NCBI RefSeq assembly: GCF_003672135.1
Contig: NC_039506.1
Location: 17,608,001-17,672,000, forward strand
Source of the DNA: Ooceraea biroi
Lineage: Eukaryota; Arthropoda; Insecta; Hymenoptera; Formicidae
Reading direction: 5' to 3'
DNA length: 64,000 nucleotides
Shown piece after piece: positions 29,396 through 39,793 of this stretch; positions within the stretch are counted from its first letter, which is position 1, and each line of letters starts with the position of its first letter. The translations under genes and the position numbers were made by a program. Below the pieces are notes generated by a model, which was not told the DNA's origin, did no database searches, and saw only the letters and a list, made by a program, of their open reading frames with translations.

Positions 29396-29618
29396 AGAGA
29401 GAGAGAGGGAGGGAGGCCAAGAGCGAGAGAGAGAAAGAACGGAGACATCCGTCGCTTTATTTTCCACACGGGCCACGCACGGCGCGAGTATCCCGTGCGC
29501 GAGAGACACGACATCGTCGCGACAATGCACACTCACCAGGCTGCTTGTTGGCGATCTTATTGAAGCAGTTCTGAAAGACCTCGTAGAGATGCATCGGCTC
29601 ATCGTCGCTGGCCGCCAT
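16105..29618 (-). CDS. da: Daughterless, class I bHLH (E-protein) transcription factor; N-terminal coding exons 1-5 (partial, continues past left edge)
   Basis: Exons: 29618-29537, 18515-18466, 17090-16736, 16525-16497 and 16149-16105, giving 187 codons with matching phases (1, 0, 1, 0, 0) and GT-AG borders throughout. Exon 1 starts MAASDDEPMHLYEVF and continues to NKIANKQ, almost identical to the N-terminus of fly Daughterless. Exon 2 (GYQTPYGSTIDNG) matches the fly GYHSPYGS segment. Exon 3 is glycine-rich (residues about 45-162) and ends in a Pro/Thr-rich stretch. Exon 4 is a 29-nt microexon encoding TVKRKKD, a likely nuclear localisation signal. Exon 5 encodes NLEGTEGEVVATQHW. Daughterless is the obligate dimer partner of tissue-specific bHLH proteins such as proneural factors and binds E-boxes in the nucleus. 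The bHLH domain is not in this window and must lie beyond position 1. An in-frame open stretch precedes the ATG but has no upstream ATG. Identity is very secure; the exon 3-5 order is secure from phase. Confidence 0.93.
16918..17037 (-). repeat. da: Coding (GGT/GGC)n tract: polyglycine in Daughterless
   Basis: On the plus strand this is a run of CCA and CCG triplets broken only by single CTG and near-identical codons. Read in the da frame it encodes about 40 glycines with two serine interruptions, inside exon 3. The frame stays open on both sides, so the tract is translated. Mixed GGT and GGC codons lower slippage compared with a pure repeat, but the tract is a likely site of length variation. 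Fly Da also has glycine runs N-terminal to its bHLH domain, at different positions. Confidence 0.9.
17091..18465. other. daughterless intron 2, no gene seen
   Basis: AT-rich intronic DNA between da exons 3 and 2. The acceptor at 17092-17091 follows a CTGTTTCAG tract and the donor at 18465-18464 reads GTGAGT, both on the minus strand. I see no other conserved feature. Confidence 0.7.
24124..24358. repeat. Two tetranucleotide arrays, (GTGC)n and (CGTA/GTGC)n
   Basis: 24124-24168 is nearly pure GTGC with two GCTT variants. 24307-24358 runs through CGTT, CGTA and GTGC units. GTGC units lack stop codons in several frames, and this creates spurious open frames of about 200 codons on both strands. 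Confidence 0.85.
29363..29410. repeat. (AG)n microsatellite
   Basis: A nearly uninterrupted AG dinucleotide run with one short G block, inside da intron 1 about 130 bases from the exon 1 donor. Confidence 0.85.
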
Positions 29619-29733
29619 GTTTTCGCACGAGACGTGAAAACGAGTGGACGTTCCGTGGTCGAGGCGAGTGGGCACGGTTTCGCGGTGTGGCCGCGCACGA
29701 AACCACCCTCCTGACCGTACGATCACCCACACT

Positions 29734-29769
29734 ACTGAAGTACGCCGCTTCACGTACGCGAGTCTTATA
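29734..29769 (-). promoter_or_regulatory. da: TATA + initiator core promoter of daughterless
   Basis: On the minus strand a TATAAGA box occupies 29769-29763. An arthropod initiator TCAGT lies at 29738-29734, its A at 29736. The first T of the TATA box is 33 bases upstream of that A, the canonical spacing. Transcription starting at 29736 would give a 5' leader of about 118 bases before the ATG at 29618. The pairing of both elements at the right distance is the evidence; the start site itself is inferred. Confidence 0.55.
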
Positions 29770-30531
29770 CCGCGCGGCTGGCGCCACCGTGTGACCGTGT
29801 CGCGTACGACACCGCCATGTTGTGCGCCTTCTTTGAATCGAAATCATTATCATTATACGAAAATTCCACATTCCATTTTCCTTAATATCGCACGACCAAG
29901 AATACTTACTTTGCGACTCTACGACAAAAACTTACAAGTTTCTTTCTTCGACTAAATGTTTCTGGAAAATATTGTATTAAATATTTTAGACACGATACGT
30001 GGATATACAATACGCAATAATGAACTTTGATTCGATTGTGTTTCAAAAGTAACTGTCTCTCGATGACACATTTGTTGAAATGTTTTATTCACAAATCGAA
30101 AATGGAAATATTATACAGACTCAATTGTAAATATGAAAATATTAGGTACAACTATGTAGAAAATTATACAATACTCAAGTTTTAAGCAATATTGACTAAT
30201 TAATTCATGACTAAAAGCAATATTATTGAAATATTACTAGTTGATTAAAGTAGCTTATACCTCTAAAAACTTATTACCGAAATTGCCATGTATCACTAAG
30301 TAAAATACGAACAACTGCTAGAGTTATGTATATATGTACATCAATATCAAATACATTGCAAAACGCTTGACCAGAAAACAAACACTTGTCAGTAAATTGG
30401 AAAAAAAAAAATATATATATAATCTCTAGTTAATTGGTTAATATAAACAAGACGTTCAACATATGTTTGCAATCAATCATGTCACATATGTATGTTACAT
30501 GACTTGAAAACTCTGCTCTCTAAACCCCTAT
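29770..30531. other. ATRAP 3' UTR and short da upstream region
   Basis: AT-rich sequence with no coding signal. The minus-strand polyadenylation motif at 30089-30084 divides a likely 3' UTR from a roughly 300-base da upstream region, which is GC-rich only near the promoter. Confidence 0.5.
30084..30089 (-). other. Probable polyadenylation signal of the ATRAP homologue
   Basis: AATAAA on the minus strand, about 440 bases after the stop codon at 30534-30532 and about 320 bases before the da core promoter. It implies that ATRAP transcription ends just upstream of da on the same strand. This is a motif match only. Confidence 0.4.
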
Positions 30532-31841
30532 CTAAACCCCTTCAAAATCAGAATTCTGTGGAATAGGATGAGATATGTCTTCATAATCCTTTCGGCCAAA
30601 ACCTGTAAACAGTTGAGATTACGCAATAACAGCTTTAAATTGATTGACTTACACCGCCATAGGGATGTTACAGTTTCATGCGACATACATTGAAGCCAAA
30701 AGTAATCTTGAAAACATCACAATCGGATATAATTGATCAACATTGGGAATGATTTGCAGGAAAACATGAAAATACCGCACACATACTTTCAAATCAATCT
30801 TGACATTTGCAGCATTGACTACAAAAGCATGGATGCTTATCCAGTGATTTACTGACCCATTGCTGGACTCGGTGTGAACACTGTGGCTAAAGTACCACCT
30901 CTTTCCTGGCCTATTCGCAGAAGGTACATACTCGAGATAGGACGGACGATCAAGTTTATAATCATAAATGCCGCACTAAACTTATCGGATGCACCTACAA
31001 GTTGGACGACCAAGCAAATATATCTTGTGCATAAATAGGTTGGCAAATCATTCGTTATGATATCTCATTACTCGTTCTCTTTCTTAAATAGGTAGGTAGG
31101 AAAATTAATCCAACATGTACTTACTGTATCCCTCTGTCGGGTAATACACTGCTAAAACGACCACGTCGAGGAATATAGAGAGCACATTTATGACAAGTGC
31201 CTATAAGAAATAGGACAAATACTTGATAACACTTTTAAATAAGACAAATTACTCGTCCTTCTTTTCTTTTCTATCTTTATTAACTTACAAATTGAAGTGG
31301 TTCGTCTGACTCGATATTATGAACTGCCCATAATATACAAACAAAGAATAGAAAGTTATAAAATACTACAGATTTTGGACACCAACTTCCTTGAACACCC
31401 CTGTAAGATTGAAATTTTCTTTGTAACATACCCTAGAATTTTACTCTCTTAATATTACAAATTGCAATGAGCGAACATTTACAAGTCTGCATAAACACAA
31501 AGCTATTCTTACCATGTTATGAATATCAAGTGAATTGTAAATATCATCTGGAAAAATATCAGGATACCAGATATCAGTTTAGATCACAGTAAGCGATAAA
31601 CTTTGAAAAGTTTATAACGAAACAAGAAACACAGGTTATAATTTCGCATACACGCGATATACGTATACGGCCCGTTTCTACCAATGTCGTTTAACTTTAA
31701 CTAGCACGTATTCGTAACACTGTGAAAACACACAATGCAAAACGTGAAAATATTACAGCTGCGATCGAAGCAACAGAACGACACGTTGTCTCACGTACGT
31801 ACCTTTAAGGGAAAATGGGATAGATTGCTCAAATTAGGCAT
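30532..31841 (-). CDS. AGTRAP: Type-1 angiotensin II receptor-associated protein homologue (ATRAP family), complete
   Basis: Six exons: 31841-31803, 31547-31513, 31400-31289, 31200-31125, 30994-30857 and 30602-30532. Phases 0, 2, 0, 1, 1 join without a stop to give 156 residues; human AGTRAP has 159. Four hydrophobic segments are visible at about residues 10-28, 35-52, 62-80 and 93-113. The family signature ends in LRIGQERGG at residues 113-121 (vertebrate YHMYRERGG). The hydrophilic tail contains DYEDISHP, matching the position of the vertebrate YQTID tail. In vertebrates the protein binds the AT1 receptor tail and promotes its internalisation from endosomal and Golgi membranes. Insects are not known to have that receptor, so its partner here is unknown. 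Exon 5 ends with donor ATGG|GTCAGT. Reading through instead would end the protein two codons later, but the tail exon fits the family better. Confidence 0.85.
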
Positions 31842-33547
31842 CTTTGTTGCGTGAGCGTGACAGTTGTCACCGTGCTATGAATTGCAAAATTCAACGGCTA
31901 ATTAATCGAAACACGCTGAAAAATATCTCTCTACCGATAGGAAGCTATCTAATCTTTTTTCCCGCCTACAGTTTTAATCCACCAACAGCATAAAATTTAC
32001 GTTTACTGCACAATGTACATCGTACAATGCTGGAAAGTTGACATCATCGGTCTGCCAGCCTGCCACTCGGCACTCACAGTCACAACACGTCGCGTCGCAG
32101 TTGCCAGAGTCGACTCGAAGCATTTCAGAGCCCTTAAGGATATTTCACTTTTTTCGTTTATTTTTCATCTGACGTTATATCGAAACGTTATAGAAACGTC
32201 CAAGTTTAAGAAAGAGAGCATCTTTCATCTGGCTAAGAGAATTACTGTTGAGCAACGTTATTTAGAAATCAAGAATTGTCATGAAAATCAAACTTTTCAT
32301 TTCGTGTCAAAAAGATTTTCTCTAATTTGTCACAAGTCCTTTATTAAACGCGGTATTGTAAAAAAAAAGTTAATAATTTTAATAAATTTTTCTCAAGGGA
32401 ACCTATTATCTCCTATGTACAATTTATTAAGCTGCCATTTCAAATGCTTCGCAACACTTTCTATCCTTTTTCTTCTTTCAAACAAAAAGAAGATAGCACG
32501 TGTTTTGAAGCACATCTAACGCCAAGTGGATCGCATCTATAGTCCCGTGTTCCGTGAACGTTCCGAGACAAGTAGTACGAGTCAACGACTGGAACGTAGT
32601 TTACTTTCAAATAGTACGACTTAACGGTGGATTGCAACAACTTTTTATCGCAAAGTTACATCGGCGCAACAGAGAAATTTGTTTAAATAACGATTCAACA
32701 GAATGACAAGTTTGATTTTCAGACATGCAACTAGATGACAGAACGTTTCGCGAGTATTCACGGACGAATTAAACGAATTATATGTACAGCACTGAACGAC
32801 AAATCTCAAGTAACGAGTAAAAGAGTGCTCGCGCTGCTTTGTGCATGGTTATTTTTTCATTTTCTCTACATGTGGTGACTCATTTTATATGTATGTCCAT
32901 CTTGATAGATGGCGCTAGGATCGTTCCGATCATTGTAGATTGGATCCGTGCGTACTCCTCTGGTACCTCCAGCTGCAGTTGCTCTACCAAACGGCACACT
33001 TTTCATTCTGGTGTCTCTGCGTTAGCATCAGTTAGCATCTACGAAGCTCGAGTTCGGACCTTGTATTTCATCGTATGATCGTTTGAGTTCGGACTTATTG
33101 TTAGTATTTTATCATATGATCGTAGAAACTTGCAAAGCGAGGTGCAGTGGAAGTGGCCATACGTGCCAGTCGCGTTACGTGAAGTCGCAACGCGAAACAA
33201 CGCAAAGACGGGAACAAGCTTGAGCTCGGTGGATTGAGCGGATCGAGCAAGTGCGATCGACGTCACCGTAGTTGTCGATAGCTGCTCCAGCTCGCTTCGA
33301 CGAGTGTCTAGTTTAAAGTACACAGACACATCGCGCGCACACACGGCGCGCACACTACACATATACACTTGCACATTTACATACATACGTACGTACGTGC
33401 GTATCGCTAGTGCGAGTGGGTGGGCGAGGCGTGTGCTCGCTCTGGTGCTTGCACACGACGAGAATCGAGAATCGTGCGAGCGTGTCGAGGCTCGAGCGTG
33501 TGTGCATTTATTCGAGCGGTGGTGCGTCGATCGCACGATCGGCAGCG
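31842..33547. other. Intergenic region between divergent ATRAP and HAPSTR1 genes
   Basis: Both genes are transcribed away from this 1.7 kb, so it must hold both promoters. No clear TATA box was found. The right third (33150-33547) is GC-rich, has no ATG in the HAPSTR1 frame and is probably the HAPSTR1 5' leader. An ATG-initiated open frame of 168 codons on the plus strand at 32013-32519 has no recognisable homology. Confidence 0.5.
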
Positions 33548-35509
33548 ATGAACGACGACAGAAGCGAGGATGATTCGATAATGGACCTCTGGTACAGCAA
33601 TTGGGAACAGCAATGTGTCGAGGCGATCGAGTCCGAGCCCGATTACGAGAGTCAGCTGCACAACGAGAAGGAACTCTACTCGCAGCAGATGTGGACGAGC
33701 TTCCAGACCACCGCGTCGGCCATCGCCCAATTGTACAAAGGTATCTGTCCTTGCGACGTTACGCCACGATTACGCGTTTAGAGAGATGCATTCGTTTCTT
33801 TTTTTCTTCTCTCTCTCTCTCTCGCTCTCGCTCTCGCTCTCGCTCTCGCTCTCGCTCTCTTTCTTTCTTCGGAATGTGCGATAACGCTGTCCGGCCATGA
33901 CCATGCCATGTCGCTGTAACGTAGATACCATTTCGTGTGACATCCATTTTGTCGCGACGTTACAAGAACGCGAACGTAACTCGCGCAACTTTCGTTCTCG
34001 CGATCTCGATCGATCTTCAATCGCTCTCTTGACCCATAATTATTCTGACCGATCGCGATGATGCGGTCGCCTAACCTTTCCTCTATTTTTTTCCAGATCG
34101 CACGCTAGGTATCTCATTATGGGTGCCTTTTCAGACGGCCGCTGGCACAGTCACGTCATTGTACAAAGGTACAATTTATTATCCATTTTATGGTTCTTTT
34201 ATCGCCAACAATGTATTCTGCTTAAATGCACAGTAAAGCTTTCTCCCTATTCCTCGCTCCTCCCTCTCCTCCTCTTTCCTTTATTCTTTCCTCCTTCATG
34301 TGCTTTGCACAGTGTGGTTTCACTGTGGTTAACTTTGTTCTTTTGTTCCTTCCTTATCTATACATATGAGACATGTTCCAAATATCTACAAGAGCGTTTC
34401 AAGCAATCAAAGTGGATCAAGCTCATAATAGCTGACAAACCATTAGGAAAGGATCAACCGTTAATCAGGCATCGATTGTGCAACACGATGTGACAAACGT
34501 GACAAAGAAATTGAAAAGTTCAATCATGTTGAGTCGAACCGGCTCAACGATGGCAGGATCATGATAATCTTTAGACAAGACGAGAGGAAAGTGACGCAGT
34601 GATAAAACCATAAGACCATAAACAAAACGCTCTAGTCTAGACACCACTCTTTTCCCTCGTGTAAACCTGCAAATTACTTATTATTTATTATTTATTTAAA
34701 TAGATTCAGTGGACTGTATGAGACGCTGCAGTGATCTCGGAGTGGAAATGGGCAGGCAAAAACGTAGTAGAGAAATAATGAATTGGGCTAGGAAAAAAAG
34801 GCGTATGATTCGCAGGGAAGATCTTCTCGCGTATCTCGCTGGAAAGCCACCACCGCCACCTCGGGCACATCCACACAGGTTTCACTCTTGCTTTTATTGC
34901 AATTTTCCGAAAGGTTTTCGGCGTTGTCGTTAGACGTCATATGTCAAGTCAAGTGGTGTAATATAATTATCTCGGTATTGCAGAAGTTCACCCAAGCCAC
35001 GTATGATGGTGTGTGGTTCGCCGTCGTCGCACAGTCAAACGCCAAGTATGGTTATTGCTCCAGCACCATCGGCAGGCAACGATCCCGATCCCGAGTTACA
35101 TACATTCAGAGAAGCCATCGCATTGTCAGGTACAGCAATCGCTCCAACTAATTGATGATGAATCAGCGCTTCCAGTATCTATTTCGGAAAGTTTTCACCA
35201 TCAGTTGAGTGTCCATTTCATTCTTTACTACATGTATGATCTACCACTGCACAAAATGTACAATTGCGTTGGAGTTGAGAAAGAAATGTCCACGCGGTAG
35301 AGCTATCACTGCTTCTGAAAGAAATATCAAACACTCTGTTTTTTTTTGTTTTTTTTTTTTAAATAGGCTCTCCAATGTCTCGGCGCAGCGGACGACAAGC
35401 CGAACTGTCGGCCTTTATTAACAACGAACTGGCTCGACATCATAAACGACCTGCTTCGCATGACGTGGATATGGGATCGCCAACGCACAAACGTATGCGT
35501 GTACTGTAA
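33548..35509 (+). CDS. HAPSTR1: HAPSTR1 (C16orf72 family) HUWE1-associated stress-response protein, complete
   Basis: Five exons: 33548-33740, 34097-34168, 34704-34878, 34984-35129 and 35367-35509. Phases 1, 1, 2, 1 close to give 242 residues. Diagnostic blocks shared with the human protein are YSNWEQQC near residue 16, SLWVPFQTAAGTVTSLYK at about 71-88, KKRRMIRREDLLAYLAGK at about 119-136, LHTFREAIALSG, and the C-terminal SPTHKRMR. The human protein is a nuclear partner of the E3 ubiquitin ligase HUWE1 that tunes stress signalling. The basic KKRRMIRRED block and the KR-rich tail are plausible nuclear localisation signals. The start at 33548 is the first ATG in frame. All borders are GT-AG; the last acceptor follows a long T tract. 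Residues about 49-65 and 72-89 are an internal repeat (WTSFQTTASAIAQLYKD and WVPFQTAAGTVTSLYKD). Confidence 0.95.
33809..33860. repeat. (TC)n followed by a (CTCGCT)n hexanucleotide array
   Basis: It lies in HAPSTR1 intron 1, about 70 bases after the donor. A short TC run leads into about six or seven CTCGCT hexamers and then T-rich sequence. It is a pyrimidine tract on the transcribed-sense strand. Confidence 0.8.
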
Positions 35510-37405
35510 CGGCGCGCGACACGTAAGGTAGCTTTACTCCCTCGCTCCCTGTTAATTAACCGACCCGATTAACGAATAATAGTTTAGCTCCCCTATATAA
35601 CTCTCAGTTACGCGTAATTGTTTCAAAGAGACGGTAGTGATTCGCACTGCCAGATGAGCACGTTCGTTTGTATCTCTGGTAGCTTCTACTGCCAAGTTTC
35701 TGTTTTATATGGTGGAAAAACAAATCATCTGATCTCTTGATAACCAAGAGGCTGATTTCGGCCGATACTGAAATGAAACGGAAAAGTGAAGTGAAATACT
35801 TTATTTAATGTTATAATGTAATATATTTGTTAAATATGTTTGTTTTCGCAACATAAAATTGATTTACACGCGTGCGTGTCTCCAGTCAATCGTCTTACGT
35901 TATTATTAGTGCAATACAAAATCATGGAAACGAGAACACGCGAACGTGTCTTAATGTGCCCCATTTAAAGTGCCCCTGTACGATGATTGGTCTTGCTTGA
36001 TCCGCAGAAGAAAAATTTGTATACGAGACTGTCGATCATTTTCTCAATCTGTAAATCAACCTATGAGAACTAGCCAGATGTGTAATGCTATCCAAACTGT
36101 TAAGTCTTTATATAAACTTCAATATGTATATCGATACGTATATCCAAATAATGACTAATAAGCATCCTGATATTTGTCGGTATCGTCGGTCTGTTCGTAT
36201 CACGTATCATCGAAATTTTCAATAGACGGAACAAAAGATACTTTCTTGTCACGTCATAATGACGATTCACGTCGAGAAGCGACAGAGAGAAGATTGTAAA
36301 CGATTGTAAAATACTTCTTCTCTCGTTAAACGATATCGTTATTCGGTCATTATGTAATACCGTTTTCATCGTGATTATAGGTAGTTGATGCTTTAGACAA
36401 CTTTTTATCGATAAAGTGATTATTTCATATTATTTTGTTGATGATGGGCAGACATGGCAAAGAGTAGAGCAAATAGCAAATGAAGAGCAAGTGGACGAGA
36501 CGTAGAAAGTAATAATAGTGCGATGACAATTTGTTTATTTTTATCGCACTGCACGCCACACTTATCGACTTGACGGTCCTTTGAACCGTTTCTCGAAATT
36601 CTTGTTGCAATGCGAATGTACAGCGAATTTGCGAATCTTTTTTCGTATAACACATATACATGTAATTTTATAATTTATCTCTTAGTAATTTCTTTATATA
36701 TTCTTTCCTGTCTTGCATCTCTAGATACTTAACACATTCTCCCTTCATCGTGTGCATTATCGTGAAATGAATCATGAAGTGATTGTTGCCCAAATTATTG
36801 ATTTTAATTTTGCGTGTCTAGACTTGCATGATTAGGGCGATTATGTCGAATATTGAGATTTTAAAAAAAGGCAAAAAAACGATAGAGAATTTAAAACAGT
36901 TTATTACGCAATTATTAAAAAAAAGGAAAAAGGAAAAAAACTAGCCGGAGTTACAAGAGAGCATAATTGGGAATTCTTCTGAATATCTCATCTCGCGGCG
37001 GTGGATAATTGTAAAAGTATGTTATTTCTAATTAGTATATTTCACACACATCTTGCTTCTACTTGAATCTTCAAAGGCGTTTATTTACATGCTAATTGGC
37101 AAATTATCATGGCCGTGTTACGCGTTACCGATCGATTTATTAAAACGCAACGTCTAGTATTTGCTATGGCACTCATCCATAGCACTCATTTGACTGGATC
37201 TTTGAAAATCACATAGAAGCAATCACGTATATTTTTATTCGTTGCTTCACGAGAGAATTTGAGCGTCTTTCGAGAGAGGAATAAAAATTGTTCAGTTGTA
37301 AATATATAGGGTATATGCTTAATAACGATAAATGATATAAATTATAAAACAGATATGTCGCTGATATTATTATCATTATCATAGTGTGGACTATGCGATA
37401 GCTTT

Positions 37406-37456
<51 letters not shown>

Positions 37457-39793
37457 TACGATCGGCAGTTACATAAAAATTCAGAGAACTACTCTTCTAC
37501 TCTCAACTACACTTCCCTGGATGAGACGGAGGAGTTCGGGATCGAGTCTCGCGAATTAGCGAAAAGCTGCAGGAACCGTGGAAAATTTATTTTTCGCAAA
37601 TGAATCGTTTACCGTTGTGTCTAGTGTCTACTGTATATGTGCAGATTAAACGAAAGGAAGAAAGCTTTCGAGAATGATGTAAAAATCGATCCGAAGAGAT
37701 TTGTACATTCATATCGCGGATCCTAACACATTTCTTCTTGAAACTGCGTTCCAGCTGTCGAGACTATTCTTCTTGTATAAATGTCGTTCTTTTTCTTAAC
37801 GCGTAACGATATGATAGGAAATAATACATTATATATCGTATGTGAAGATGCCATACTTAGGTACACTTTTATCCGTAAGCGAGCGCACCAAACTCGATGT
37901 CGGATGTCGAACGGACGTCGAAGCAACTCTATAGACGCCGACCTGTCTTCGTTTCCATGTGTTTGTGATTCTCCTGGCTGTATAATGTCCACCTTTCATT
38001 AAAAGCATCTTTCCTTTCCTTAACTTGCTCAAAGTAAATTGCTCGAGTATGCAGTTTCGTGCAGTGTAATTGGCATTTAATTTGCGTAGTCGCCGTCCCA
38101 AGCGCAAAAGACGACATTTCGAGATCAGGAAAAATCTTTTGCCATCTTTGCGTGGTGTTTTCCCTCTTGCGTAGGACAACCTGCCTCTCGCTCTTTCTCC
38201 CTGGAAATCTGCAGGTCGTTGTAACAGATTACATATACACGTACACGTACACGTACACATACGGATGCATCTCTCGAGCACATGTTTAATAAGCTAAAGT
38301 AGGTTTGTTAATTAAGACTATTTAGACACGTTATGTAATTTTTAATTTATGTCAAAAACACGTCTAAAGTAATTTGACAATTTCTCCAAGGGAAATTGCA
38401 TGAGATTACTCATGATGATTGAATATATAAAAGAGGTGCATACAATGTCAAAAGCACGTCTATCAGATAACTGCATGAAATGCGAGGAAATACATTTATA
38501 AATGTACATCAATGTAAATATGGTGGATCGACAAAAGCCCCCGACATCCATCTCTCCCAAAAGGCACGGACATACGTACTTGAGGATGTACAAAGATACG
38601 GAACCAGTGTAATCGCGTATTCGTAGGCTAAAGATCCAACAAGATGAAAGAGTCGGGAGGAATCACTTCTGTATCATATCCCTCATGGTAATTGAATTTA
38701 CATTTTGTATGTTACAAGACGCGTGCAGAAACGCAGAAACGTATATTCGATGAACGCAGAGCACCAAAAAGAATTTTTTACTAGCGTATCTCCCTCTTTC
38801 CTTTTCGATTCGATTCAGATGAGAGATGCACACTGTATGCTGCAAGTTGCATTGGTGCACTTTTGCGAGAACGAGTGTACCGTGACATGAGACTTGCACT
38901 TGACATGACGCCTTGATCGAACATTACGCGCGTTCATCAATGGCAAGGCGTGAAATGGTGCTGTTACTTTCTTGCGAACATAAGAAGCTTGTATATTTTT
39001 GCGCCTCTTGTTTGTAAGATAATCATTTACAAATAAATCACGAGAAAAAACATGAAACTGCGTTCTCTTGTCACACTGCACTTTATGGTCTCTCTCCTGT
39101 CCATTCAAATCCATATCGATGGAGACTACACGTGCTGTACATACTATATATATTTTTATTCTCCCACTTTGTACAGTAGACGTTGTTCTCCAATTCAAGT
39201 TTCGCACACTGATCCCGAACAACGGCATTTTATGGCAGTGTATTTTGTTACTTTTATTATGGCATAAAATATTTATTATTTACTCAATGCCATCGGTACT
39301 TGGTTCTCTCCTCTCCTCTCCTCTCCTTTCTTTTCTTTCCTTTTCTTTTCTACCGTTTTTCATTGAATTGTTTTGGCCAATAATAATTACTTGACAATGA
39401 TTACGTGTATACGAAAATCAATAGCGATATCTTGTTACAGTAAATATTATAATAAAAGTAGGCGTTAATATAGTATAATAATAGATACAAGGCACACAAG
39501 AGAGTTTGATGGAAACAGTTTGACGTATAAAGAGACGTATAAAATACCTCTATACGTGCGCGCAAAAAGTAAGTTAAAGTAGCGCCATTCACCATCAACT
39601 TGACTCTGACAACTGTTGAATCATTTAATTGTAATTTTAATAATTTTCTACTCGCTCGTTTTATAGACCTCTAATAAGCAACCTTAAAATTCTCACTTGT
39701 ATTCTTATCTCTTGTACGAAATTGCACTTGCATGAAAACTGATTTGCCAGATCGACGGTACATCATCCCCTATGATTAATGGAATGTACTATT
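35510..39793. other. Region between convergent HAPSTR1 and Sans genes: 3' UTRs and AT-rich spacer
   Basis: No exon with family similarity was found. On the plus strand AATAAA at 37280-37285 could end a long HAPSTR1 3' UTR. On the minus strand AATAAA motifs at 39258-39253 and 39277-39272 lie about 520-540 bases after the Sans stop. A (TA)n microsatellite occupies 37413-37454 and a CTCTC/CTTTT pyrimidine tract occupies about 39308-39350. Open frames of 137-150 codons on the minus strand at 37829-38281 and 38815-39228 are not recognisable. Confidence 0.5.
37413..37454. repeat. (TA)n microsatellite
   Basis: About 21 uninterrupted TA units in the HAPSTR1-Sans spacer. Confidence 0.9.

Larger units (their letters stand above)
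18516..29536. other. daughterless intron 1 (11 kb), no other gene supported
   Basis: This intron has many CpG dinucleotides and low-complexity tracts. They include GTGC-type tetranucleotide arrays at 24124-24168 and 24307-24358, AG-rich tracts at 25221-25420 and 26775-26905, and a pure (AG)n block at about 29363-29410. A GC-rich segment at 22680-23060 is open in several frames on both strands. None of the open frames resembles a known protein or has convincing splice sites. Confidence 0.6.

Noticed and set aside
33039..33536. 165-codon minus-strand open frame
   Set aside because: Antisense to the HAPSTR1 5' leader, arginine/serine-rich from CpG-rich DNA; no homology.
38815..39228. 137-codon minus-strand open frame downstream of Sans
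   Set aside because: No recognisable domain; it begins upstream of the likely Sans poly(A) region and is probably chance or UTR sequence.
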